Shown here: piece by piece, positions 1 to 9,805 of the stretch
Numbering within the stretch: position 1 is the first letter of the stretch
Layout: every line of letters begins with the position of its first letter
NCBI RefSeq assembly: GCF_026745355.1
Contig: NC_079208.1
Coordinates: 20,961,398 to 21,025,397 of the forward strand
DNA from: Beta vulgaris subsp. vulgaris
Taxonomy: Eukaryota > Streptophyta > Magnoliopsida > Caryophyllales > Amaranthaceae
Length of the DNA stretch: 64,000 bases
Direction: 5' to 3'
Notes under the pieces: generated by a model
The model's input: the letters and a program-made list of their open reading frames with translations, nothing else
What the model was told of the DNA's origin: nothing
Databases searched by the model: none
Program-made: the position numbers and the translations under genes

Positions 1-728
1 TCCTCGTATTTTCGAAAGTTCTCCCACACTCACTCACTTTTTCTCTTTTCCTCCTCTCTAGATCCGGCCACACACTCACTTTCTGACGACTTTTCTCACC
101 GGAATGTTCATCACCTTCCTCTCTACAACATCCAAGAGCACAAATTTGGGGTTTTGCAAGGTTTTGAATTTCTAGGGTTTCAAATTTGGGGATTTTCATC
201 TCCATGTTGGTAACTCTCTTCTAATCCTTGATTTTTCATTAATAATCTAGTAATTTGGACTTCTAGTGTGTTTTCTTTTAGATTGCATGCTTGTTTTCCA
301 TAAATTTTTGATTATTCATGAACTTTGCTCATATTTGTGTTTGATGTTGTGGTGAACAAGTGCAATTTTATGTTGTTTGTGATAATTTCATAATATTCTG
401 ACTTTTTGTGAAATACATTGCATGAATTGTTAGGTGTTGTTGATTCTTGTGCACTATTTGTGGTTGGTTTGGTGAATTTGTCTTGAAAGTCCTTTTGTGA
501 GTGGTGACATTTTTGCTTGTTAGCAACTTGGTTGCTATTGATTATGGATTGGCTAGCTGGTATATTCTAGGATTAGTTTTTTCTTTCCTTTTGATTTTCT
601 TTTTTTGTGTGTTTCTTTGTGTGGTTTGTTTTTTTTTTTTTTTGTGTTTCTTTATGTGGAGAGTCAGTTTTGTTTTGTGTTTCCGTCACTTATCCTTCCC
701 CGTTTGAAAAACCAAAATTTTTACCACC
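1..728 (+). other. Non-coding leader before the Athila env-like gene
   Basis: No convincing coding frame is present; the phenylalanine-rich frames near 500-840 come from poly-T runs. The stretch is pyrimidine-rich at first (1-60) and then T-rich. In Athila elements the env-like ORF is separated from pol by such a region, and its mRNA is thought to be made by splicing. A splice acceptor may lie here but I cannot fix one. The start codon that follows (729) sits in a strong plant context, CCACCATGGG. Confidence 0.45.
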
Positions 729-2065
729 ATGGGAAGAAATAGTGGTGAAGACTCCTCTCGGTCTAAGAGAGCAAAGACCGGGTCCTCTTCACAAGGACCC
801 TCGTCTAGCTCTAATCCCCCTCCCCTCTATGCTCTGAAACTTCCCAATGCGGCTCAAAAACAAATTTTTACACAACTTTATGAGTGCACACTTCGTCCCA
901 CAAAGTTCTATGACTACACTACCTGCTTCTACCTTAACATCGAATCGATGATAAGGGAGATGGCACGTAATGTAGGGATATCGGACTTTCTTACCGTCCG
1001 TGAACCTACTTATGATCAACTTACTCTCGAATTCTTGAGTACGTTGAGCATAAGTAGGGAGGCGGACACGGGTGTTCTAACTATTAAGTTTCGTATGTTT
1101 AATCAAGTTAGAACACTCTCTTTTGACGAATACTGTGAGGCATTTGGGATGGATTCTAGTCCCCCTTGTGATGCCCCCTTGGGCACCATCTGGCAGGGGT
1201 ACAATGAGCAGGAATGGTGGGCTAAGATCACCAATGGCACGACTCCGTTTCGGACGAACTCGTCCAAAGCGTCGAAGATCATCCATCTTGCTCTCCGTTA
1301 CTTCCATAGGATGTTGGTTTACACCATCTTTCCTAAACAGGAAGTCGGGTAGTTGAGGAAGGAGAAGCTGCTGGTTCTTTGGTTGGCCACTGACGGGGTC
1401 CCACCATAGAGCCCGAATTAACTTTGCTGCTCTCTTCCTTAACCGACTGCAGGAGATTCGCGGGGGGGCACTACGGTATCTGGGGAGATCGTTTGTGGTG
1501 GAATGATCACCCGACTAGCGTCCTACCTCGAGTTGGACGATGACCTGGCTCGCTTGGAAGCTAGTGTGCCTACTGTTGGTTAGTCCAACAAATTGGATGG
1601 TGCGAGTCTGCAGCAGATGAAATTTCTGCGCAATTACCAGAAGGAAAACTGCATTTGGCTTGTTGGGGGGCGACCTTATTGTTATATAGGGCCCGAGTTC
1701 ATCTGGGACCTCCCCGCTAACTGTGAAAACCGTTGGCGGGTTCCCCCTTCCCATGTCGCCCCACGGGATGTCCCTATAGGACTTCACTCAGTCCATCCCT
1801 GCGAGGACATTCACGGCGCTCCGAAGGTCCGAGGCCCGACCACCGCATTCCTGAGATGAGGTGGCCGAAGCTTCCTCCTCTCAATCCTTCGATATGGGCT
1901 CCTCATGGCGGCTATAGCCCAGATGCAGGCCTCTCAGGAGGCCAATCACCGTGCGGTTACGTAGCTACTCTTGCCGGTATCCGCACCGACCTGACCATGT
2001 GTCTAGGGTGGCTTGGCGCACTCACCTCGCCAATGTCCACTCCGGACATGAGCTCCCTTCCCTAA
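729..2065 (+). pseudogene. Athila ORF1/env-like protein, decayed
   Basis: The ATG at 729 opens 207 codons ending at a TAG near 1350. The product has a Ser/Lys/Arg-rich N-terminus followed by a region resembling the plant retrotransposon ORF1/ATHILA family, with key phrases PTYDQLTLEFLSTL and SFDEYCEAFGM. Similarity continues past the stop in other frames: TRLASYLELDDDLARLEAS near 1505-1565, then LVGGRPYCYIGPEFIW near 1655-1705, and a Gln/Ala-rich tail (MAAIAQMQASQEA) near 1905-1950. Several frameshifts and stops therefore break one original gene of perhaps 450 codons. In this clade the gene lies between pol and the 3' LTR, as here, and its function is not established. The family call is from memory of motifs, not a search. 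Confidence 0.7.
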
Positions 2066-3830
2066 CCATCCCCACTATCCTCCTTCTTTCGACCCTCGAA
2101 GGGCCGTTTGAGGAGCCTTCTTTCCGTCCTTATCCCCACTACCGTCTTACTATCCTGAGGGTACTCTGGTGGGTATTTCCCTCCTTACCCCCTCCCGATG
2201 GGGGAATGGTGGGAACTATTAGGAGCTTTTCGACCCCCCTCCTCTCCCTCCTTTTGCAACTCCGAGCGCGGAGTTTTGCTTAAGCTTGGGGACTTGCATG
2301 TATGTCTATATCTTTGGGAGTTTTGGGGTCATCATGGTTAGAATTAGGGGTCTCATTGGTTTTTGGTACATTGGTGATTGTTCCTGTCTTTTGGTTTTGA
2401 CTTCCCCCACCCCTGCTGACTACTCTTTCACCTGTACAGCTTTGTTTTTGTAGCTTTGTTTTGGTAGATTTGTTTTGCTTTGCATATATAAAAAAAAAAA
2501 ACAAAAAATTTTCCTCTTTTATTCTTTTTTTTCTTTTTCTGCATTTAGGATAGCTTGGTTGCATGCATGATTTGTGGCTAAAGTGTTCATGACTTGATTG
2601 GAAGACCTTCCTTAATTAGACTTGATGATTTTGGAAGCCCTGTTGTGACTTTAAGCGTCTCTTGAAACGATAACTTTTGGTAGAGTCTCTTTGAAATTAG
2701 GCGAGTTGGATGAATGGATTGCCTTGCCCCTTGTGCGACGAATCCAAGGAGGGCCAAGAACCTCGTAAGACTCACACACAACCCTCACCATTGATCGCCT
2801 AACTTGTGACTTGCATTTTAGCTCCCCAAGATTTCATAAGACTGGGCCTCTAGAATAATGATTTAGGGCGTTTCTTTTGCTAGTAATAGGAGCTACAAAA
2901 CCAAAAGCTTGAATACCTGCATAATATTCGCTTCTCAACCCATCTGAGCCTTTCTATCCTATTTTTGCTTAACCCACATAATGAGTCATGGCCAAACTTT
3001 CCCCAAAGTGGAGTGCATGTAGTTTTGTGTTGAGTTGAGTTTTTTGATATTAAGTCTTGGTTGAAATGAGTTAATTGCTTGTATGAATGCAAAAGTTGAA
3101 AAAAATTTGTGAAAAAGAAAGACAAAAGAAAAAAAGAAAGAAAGTCTTATTGTTTGATTTGGATTTTATTGAAAAAGAAAGAAAGAAAGATCAAATTGAT
3201 GAGAAAATGAAAAAGTGAAAAAGAGACAAGTGAAAATTCAAGGTTATGTGTGAGATTTTTAATTGAGAATGTGTTAGGACTAGCTTGGGGGAGTATTTAC
3301 CCCTAGTTTGTACTCCACTTACCCTTTTTGCACCACATTCCTAAATATAATCCACACCCCTAACCTACCCCGTTACAACCTTAACAAAGTCCCTTTTGAC
3401 TTCTAGATTGGACTCGATCTAGTAGTGGCGGCGAGATTTTGTGCAAGTCATGATGAGGGTCATCAAAAATGTGTAGAGGCGAGCAATTATGGTTGAGCAT
3501 CCCAGGGAGGAGTCAAACTTGGGTCTTGGAAGTGGAGAAGAGTGAGAAATCATCTTGGAAAGCTTTCTTTCAAAAAGACTCGGTTGATCGGTGGATTGGA
3601 CCTTAGAGTCACTCTTGTGCTTCCTAATCATCTTCCCTCTTGTGTTTGGTTGGTCTCCTAAATCTTGCTATGAATCATTTAGCTTGCATGTCATGTTTGT
3701 AACCTTGCATTTAGAGCATATAGGTTAGTTGTTGCATGTTTCCTTTTCTTTTATCTCTTTTTCTTCTTCTTTCCTTCATTCTCATCTTGGTTTACTTAAG
3801 GACAAGCAAAACGCTAAGCTTGGGGGAGTT
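2066..3830 (+). other. Athila 3' non-coding spacer and polypurine tract
   Basis: I see no coding potential over this 1.8 kb. It contains a poly-A/T patch (about 2488-2530), a GAAA-rich simple-sequence patch (about 3105-3235) and a 'gcttgggggag' motif (about 3283) repeated just before the LTR. The tract TGGGGGAGTT at 3821-3830 touches the LTR start and is the expected primer site for plus-strand DNA synthesis. Confidence 0.6.
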
Positions 3831-5543
3831 TGATAAGTGCGTTTCTAACGCACTTTATGACTTCCTTTGGTTCGTGTTTGGTCCTCTATTCCCTCTTTCT
3901 TCCCTTTTCCTCACTTTTCCCTTCTACTTCATTCACTTTATCATACTTGATCATAGTGACATTTTGCTAGATTTTCGATCTATTTTTATCGAATTTCTAG
4001 CACATATGCTTTCACCATGTTTTCTCGTGTTTTTATTGCAGGTATGACCCTTTTGGGGGCCGAGTAATACGAGACATGGCTTAAGGGAACAAGTTAGAGG
4101 ATGCGAGGGAGCATGAGGTGCGCTTGGAGTCCCTCGCACACGATGGTGCGCTCGCACATGCTACTGGTGCGCCCGCACCACCGACCAAACCTGAAGCACA
4201 TTACAGACGACCTTGGTGCGCCCGCACCAAGCACAAGGTGCACCCGCACCTGTGTCAGGTGCACCCGCACCTGTGTCAGGTGCACCCGCACCAACCACTG
4301 GTGTGTCCGCACCGTATACGGAGGATTTCCACCCTGAGACAGAAGACTCAGTTGCACCCGCACCTGACATGTGGTGCACCCGCACCTGTGCATGATGCGC
4401 CCGCACCTCCTTATGGTGCGCCCGCACCATGCGATTCCGAAAAAAAAAATGTAGCTCAATAAACCTTTTTTCTTTTAGTTTTGGGACTGACGTTTTCTTT
4501 CTAGTTTTTTACAACATTCTAGGGTTTTGTATTAGAGAGAAAACACTTTAGTTTGATTGAGATTTGAGAATTGTCAATCATAGTTTGTGATTTCCAATAC
4601 GTTCAAGGTAATTTTCATTCAATTAAATTCAAAGTTTTAGTTTTTATTATTCATTCTTTCCGTCTTTGTTCTTGCTTTTGGTTATTCTAGATCTTCATTC
4701 TCTTAGTTTCATAATTGCGATTTCCATTAGTTTAATCATTTCTTAATCATGTTTAGCCTTAGATTAGTCATAGATTTATTGTTTAATTGCTTTATAGTGA
4801 GTAGTTTCATATCTAGGGTTAGGGTTAAAGTATGAACTAGGGTTTTAAATGTGTTGTTGATGTGATTGTGATGTTTAAACAAGTTTATGCATTGATCTTG
4901 GTGTTTTGAGACCTTAGGATAGATATTGATCACATTTATACTTTGGTATTTTGATTTCAAAGGTTCTTAAATCGAATTTTGAACTCTTTTATCATCCCCA
5001 AGAATCAACTTAATTTCTAGGCCAAGATATTGGGTAGAAATTAAGAGGATCCTTCATTAGGGGTTTTCCGAACTTATTGAATCTCTTAATCAATTAACTA
5101 AAGACCATTCGAGAGAGGATTTAGTTGATTGATTAAGCGATTACTCTTGAGGACCATTCGAGAGAGGACTCGAGTACTTTAGAAGAAAACTAAACCTTGT
5201 ATAATCGTCTTCATTGCTTCACAATCGCATTAACAATCATCGTCTGTTCTTATTGATACTAGTAACCTTAACTCTAGTGTCTTTTATTTGATATTTAAAC
5301 TTTTGATATTTGCTTGTTCTAGTTGTTAGTTAGTCTTAATTGTTACCAAACCTCTTGCAAACCCCCAAATACCTTTCAATTAGTTAGTCTAGACTTGATA
5401 GGCTTTAACCAATCCCTGTTTCCCGGTGGATCGACCCTTGACTTCCCCTTACTATTCTCTTAGTAATTACTCGTTAGGTTTTATAAATATTGTTTGAAAA
5501 GCGATTTTTGGTGCCTTAACGACACACTAAAAACCTCTTATCA
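3831..5543 (+). repeat. Athila-type 3' LTR (1713 bp)
   Basis: The LTR starts TGATAAGTGCG immediately after the polypurine tract and ends CTCTTATCA, so TGATAAG/CTTATCA are inverted termini with the standard TG...CA. A perfect 9-bp stem with a 3-nt loop (3835-3855, AAGTGCGTT/AACGCACTT) lies at its 5' edge. It contains the GC-rich hairpin array described separately and, nearer the 3' end, a duplicated phrase GACCATTCGAGAGAGGA (about 5103 and 5151). The sequence right of 5543 is gag of another element. Confidence 0.85.
4145..4428 (+). repeat. Array of 11 GGTGC-RCCC-GCACC hairpin units in the Athila LTR
   Basis: Eleven copies of a 14-nt unit near GGTGCGCCCGCACC (variants with A for the sixth base, plus a few substitutions) start at 4145, 4166, 4215, 4237, 4258, 4279, 4300, 4351, 4373, 4394 and 4415. 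Within clusters the spacing is 21 or 22 nt. Each unit is self-complementary (GGTGC/GCACC stem, 4-nt loop). The array is CpG-rich in an otherwise AT-rich LTR. Read in one frame it gives GAPAPVS heptapeptides, which I take as a consequence of the 21-nt period, not as a gene. Confidence 0.85.
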
Positions 5544-8295
5544 CATGGTCGCTGAATTGGTCCGACCGACCCCTCATTTTTTTTTTTTTTTTGGCTGATC
5601 CTTATGATTCCCATCATCTTTTCTCTTCTTGCTTCCGTCGTCCGAATGACGACAATGTCTGTTGCCTGGATGAACCTTTGAGCCTTAGTCATGGCTTTCG
5701 AGAAGGTTTTCACTACACTCTCGGCTAGGGACCATCTAAGCCGACCATGTTGCAGTCCGGACTTCAGGGCGGCAAACGCCACTGCAACTTCCAAGTCCAT
5801 GACTTTCAGTGATTCTTCATTATACCTTTTGTTGAACCCTAGTTTTGATAATGACAAAGAAACAAAGAAACAAACTAAGTAGTGAACTAATGAATTATTT
5901 AAGTGTATGGTGTTTAAGGTATCAATGCAAGGAACTGGAGAATACGAAGTCAATGAAGAAGTCATCAAGAGAGGATTTCAAAGGCTAAGTAAAAAAGTTT
6001 CTATGTTGATACTGGAGCAAGCATTGGATCAAGAATAATAGAAGCTAGGCGTTTTATTTTCTAGTTCAATGTAAAGGAACAAAGAAAGAATGGTAAGGAA
6101 CTGTGGCAGTCTATTTGAGAATGAGCGTTTGTTCCTTTGTAAGAACAAACTAAGTGGCACTTAGCAAATATGTTAAAGGAACTGAATTAATAAAGGAACT
6201 AGACTTAGGCGTGTATTAGTGTAACGGTTAAAATGATAATGGAGTAAGTCATGCCTAGATTATAGGAAATTAGTTATTTCTAATTTCAAATGATAAAATC
6301 AGTTTTAAAAAGAAAATCTGTTTTAGGAAAAGATTTTATTTTTCGGAAAATAAGAAAATAAATATCCGGTTGTTAGAAAGATTTTATTTCAAAGATATTA
6401 TTTTCTTAAAGATTAAAAATCAGTTTTAAAGATAAAAAGAGTTTATAAAAACTGATTTTCGGATAAGCTCAAGGAACTCCTATTAATTAGGAGTAATGGC
6501 TGCATTTTATCCACGTTCATTTATAGTTCATGGGATCATGGGACATGATGTAAAACGTGTTCCTTAGGGGAAGGAACATCATGGGTAAATGGACTAAAAC
6601 GTGTACTCTAACATTAATCCCACGTTCTTCATGATTAACACTATAAATATAGAAGTCTAGATAAGTTCCAAATTGTGTCTGACTAAGTAATTAAGTGAGT
6701 TTAACTTATTAAGTGTCAGTGCCTTCATTCTCTCATAATAGCCATTTGTTCTTTGCCTTCTTACTCTAATTCCACTAAGCTTATTTCGATCAATTGTATT
6801 TTGGTTTTTGGGGTAAGGGAACTTTGAGTGAAGTTCTGTAAGAGAGAGAGGCTTTGAGTGAAGCTTGTATGTGTGAGAAAACTTCGAGTGAAGTTGAGAG
6901 GAACTGTTGTTAAGGGAACAGTGGCTCAGGAACTTGAGTTTAGGAACTCAAGGTGGCGCTCGAGTTAGAATTAGGTTGTAACAGAGTTGTTTGGCCTAAT
7001 TAGTGAAAGTGTTGAGTTTAAAATCCCTAGTGGTCGAGGTTGTTTCTTCTTGTTGGGCCCAAGAAGTTTTTCCTCGTAAAAATCCCTTGTGTTCCTTTAG
7101 CTTGTTTATTCGTTTAAGTTTTAATTTCCGCAAAAAGTTACGTTTATTTCTACACCTACAATTCACCCCCCCCCTCTTGTAGTGTTCCTAGGGAAATAAG
7201 ACCTTTTGATGTAGTCCGCCAAGCTTTCGTTTTTCTCTTACCTTACCCCCATGAGATGGAGGCTAGTCTTCTTTTGCCTCTTTCCGGCCACGAACTGATG
7301 GATGGATAGGTTTTCCAATACCGAGAAATCGGTAATTATTTCGGCGGGAAGCTCTGGGTACTAATTAAGGGCGAGGCCCTTAAGAGTGGTGGGAAAGAAA
7401 CGACACCAGGTGGCTTCGCAAGTCGTCTGGCCACTCGTTTGAGCCTTGTAGGCTGCCATATGATCATCTGGGTCCGTTAGGCCCGCGAATTGCTCGATAA
7501 GTGGGGTCTTGATTTTTCCGGGGGTAGGAGTGTCCAGAATTTCGTGGTTGAACGGGATCATGAACTTGAGCCCGACACTGCACAACCGAAGTGGCTTAGA
7601 GTGGGCTGAGTCGCCCTAGCCTTCTTGCTGGTTGGCTTTTTTTCCAAAAACTCCCGACTGTCGTAAATATGATTGCAACGTTTCTGGTTAAGAAAATGTC
7701 TGGCGTTTCCGGGTTTGCGGTTGGGGTCGTCTTTAGGAGATTTGAAAATATGAGTTTCTTCGCGCTAGCGGGCCGACCCTTAGCGAGCCAACCTTTCCCG
7801 GGGTAAGACATGCTCGCCTCAGCCAGATATTTCTTTTCCCGGTCGACTAGGCTCTGGGGCATCGGATCGCTGCCGACTAGGCGGATCCCGATGCAAACGA
7901 AGGTTATGGTCTTCTCTTTGAGAACGTACCAAGGCACGCTCTCTTGGTTCATGCGGGTTCGGGATCGGGCGGTTGAATTGAGTTTGCCCCTTCTGGAATG
8001 CAGCCACAATATCCATGATGCTTCTCTGCAGAGTTTCCTTAAGCTGAGCCGTAATGAGGGCGATATCTGCCGCGAGCAGTGGCTGAGGGTCGACGTGTTG
8101 TATCTGTCGAGAAGGCGATTGAAGCTGCTCTCGGGAGGGATCCTGACGGGGATCCAGGGTTTGGACAGTGGGGGACCGACGAGCCAGGGAGGGGGCTTGC
8201 TCAGATCCCCGGTTCTGCGGAGGCGAGTGGCCCCTGTCAGGCCTTTGAGCTTAAGCGGAGGGTTGCTTGCCGCGCGTGTTTTTAGTTGGTGTCAT
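5544..8295 (-). pseudogene. Ty3/gypsy (Tat/Retand-like) gag, interrupted
   Basis: The minus-strand gag starts at the ATG at 8295 (MTPTKNTRGKQPSA, then a stop after 14 codons). It runs through a low-complexity Gln/Pro/Ser region and a conserved gag core (FAGLTDPDDHMAAYKAQ, about 7445-7500) to ESLADYIKR (about 7205-7240). There a solo copia LTR interrupts it; the same frame resumes at 5824 with YNEESLKVMDLEVAVAFAALK and stops at 5544, where the Athila LTR begins. The protein would be the capsid-forming Gag. Several frameshifts are present beyond the two insertions. No pol is present in the window. Confidence 0.75.
5830..7201 (+). repeat. Solo Ty1/copia LTR (SIRE-like family) with CCTTT target duplication
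   Basis: The 1372-bp LTR starts TGTTGAACCCTAGTTTTGAT and ends near TTCCTAGGGAAATAAGA; the last bases are mutated from CA. The 5-bp duplication CCTTT flanks it at 5825-5829 and 7202-7206. Removing the insert restores the gag reading frame (…YIKR-YNEES…). There is no internal region, so it is a solo LTR from recombination between two LTRs. It is in the same family as the LTR at 41122-42466, with which it shares the 'TTGAACCCTAG' start and a C-rich hairpin near the 3' end (7156-7182). Orientation is plus, opposite to the gag it disrupts. Confidence 0.88.
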
Positions 8296-8382
8296 GACTA
8301 ACTGGCAATGAATCTGGAGTTAGTGCTGAGTGGCACGTGAGATGAATTTTACTGAGTGGTGGCGAAGTAACTTCTTGTACTA

Positions 8383-8850
8383 TCCCCACAGACGGGGCCA
8401 AACTGTTTCTGCTAAGAAATTGAGTGCGTTTATGATACGCTGATTGGGTACTAGGTCATATTTCAGTGTCCGGAGTCAATTGTTCGTACACCGGAATCCT
8501 GCAAAAGGTAAGGTTAGACTACCCCGGAGGTGGTTCCGGGATCGCCTTTCCGACGCTCAAGTCAGTTGATGATCAAGCTAAAGATATAAAGTCTAGAGAG
8601 AGATGCTCTGATTTGTTAGGTAAGAATTCAATACCTGTTTTCATTGATGAGGGAGTTGGTATTTATAGTGTTCTGGGATCCCCAAATTTGAACCAGCTGG
8701 AAAGCACTGACAACTGGGAGGAACCCTAAAGGTGGGCCTGCGGAGGCTAAATGGTTTGTTGGGCCTTGACCTTCTCTTAATTGGATTATTGCCTTAAAAT
8801 AAGCCGAAACATACATAAATGAATTATGTCTAAAAATAATTAAAGGGGAT
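8383..8850 (-). repeat. Ty3 Tat/Retand-like 5' LTR and primer-binding site
   Basis: Read on the minus strand, TTTGGCCCCGTCTGTGGGGA (8402-8383) closely matches the 'TGGCGCCGTCTGTGGGGA' type of primer-binding region found in Tat/Retand Ty3 elements. The LTR would begin one base away at 8404 and extend rightwards. A TATA-like box (CTATAAATACC, minus strand, about 8653-8663) lies where a promoter is expected. The outer LTR boundary near 8850 is not clear; I could not find clean TG...CA ends or a duplication, so it may be truncated. Confidence 0.55.
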
Positions 8851-9596
8851 GTATATAGCAGGGATGTTCGATGACCAGGATAAGAAATACTCGATGCCAA
8901 GAAAAATTTTTGGATGAGGATGAAGAACAATGTGGATCTACAAAATTAAAATAAAAAAAACAATGTGAACGTGATAAAAACATTTTAGATGCAGGGTCAT
9001 AGTTGCGGGTGTGCAAAGAGCCCCTCGGCCCCCTCCGCACAGGGCCCAGTCCAGAAAATTTTGGTTTTATTTGAAAGGGCCCAATTTGAAAAATATTATA
9101 CTTTCTATAAACGGGAAACACTCCACATCTTCATCTTCGGACTCCATAATTCACGTTATCCCTATCATCTTCCTCAATCTCGTTCACCAAATATTCAACT
9201 TTTCATATCTTTAACTTTAGTATTTTCATCGATATTTTTTTATAATGATAAAAGAATAAATCAATTTATCAATTAGTATTGATTCTCTCTAGCCTTTTTG
9301 AAAAATTGTGGTCCTTTTCTCTCATTTAGCAGAAAGAAAGGGCCCAATTTTCATTATAGAACAGGACCCCATAAAAATACAAAATGGCCCTGCTTGGATG
9401 TACAGAACAATATTAATGGATGGACAAAACATCAACAATTATGTATATAAAAGAAATATTGGATGAACACAAATAAACCTATAGATGCATCTACATAAAT
9501 GGAGCCTTTTGTATGGCCATAAGAAAAAATTAAATGTACATATAACAAAATTTTGATGAACGCTAGAAGATGGAAACCTGAATAGTATTGGATTTT
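8851..9596. other. AT-rich stretch without a gene
   Basis: No coding frame is convincing. The stretch 9000-9400 contains a small repetitive patch with 'gggcccaatt' motifs at about 9079 and 9340 and 'ggccc' near both ends. It may be a degraded small transposon, but I cannot identify its termini. Confidence 0.4.
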
Positions 9597-9805
9597 ACAT
9601 ATACTCCCTCCTAACACATCGATCTTAACATTGCTCGTATACATTAATGCGAATTCTCTTAAAAATAGAGACCATCTCTCTCTAGAAAAGAGAGTGCATA
9701 CCAAAAACATAAAACTTAGCCTTCTCGAAATTAAACTTTGCCAAATCCAAACACTACAAGATTTCGCTTGAAAACAAGAAACACAATCCAAAAACACTTC
9801 CCAAA

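Larger units (their letters stand above)
1..5543 (+). mobile_element. Athila-type Ty3/gypsy retrotransposon, 3' half
   Basis: This is the 3' part of a large LTR retrotransposon whose 5' LTR and gag-pol lie left of the window. In order it shows a non-coding leader (1-728), a decayed env-like/ORF1 gene (from 729), a long non-coding spacer, a G-rich polypurine tract (3821-3830) and a 1713-bp LTR with TGATAAG/CTTATCA ends. ORF1 similarity, the phrase 'cttgggggag' at two places (about 3285 and 3820) and the LTR ends all fit the Athila clade of Ty3 elements. It ends exactly where the gag of a minus-strand Ty3 element begins, so it inserted into that element. The 5' end and the left target duplication are outside the window. 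Confidence 0.8.

Noticed and set aside
501..837. Phe/Cys-rich open frames near 500-840
   Set aside because: They come from T-rich runs before the Athila ORF1 start; no domain, and the downstream ORF in another frame is the conserved one.
4094..4462. Several overlapping Pro/Ala/His/Arg-rich open frames on both strands
   Set aside because: All are produced by the 21-nt hairpin array in the LTR, with no independent coding evidence.
7361..8301. Plus-strand frames over the gag region (e.g. 7810-8301)
   Set aside because: They are shadows of the minus-strand Ty3 gag, whose motifs are conserved.
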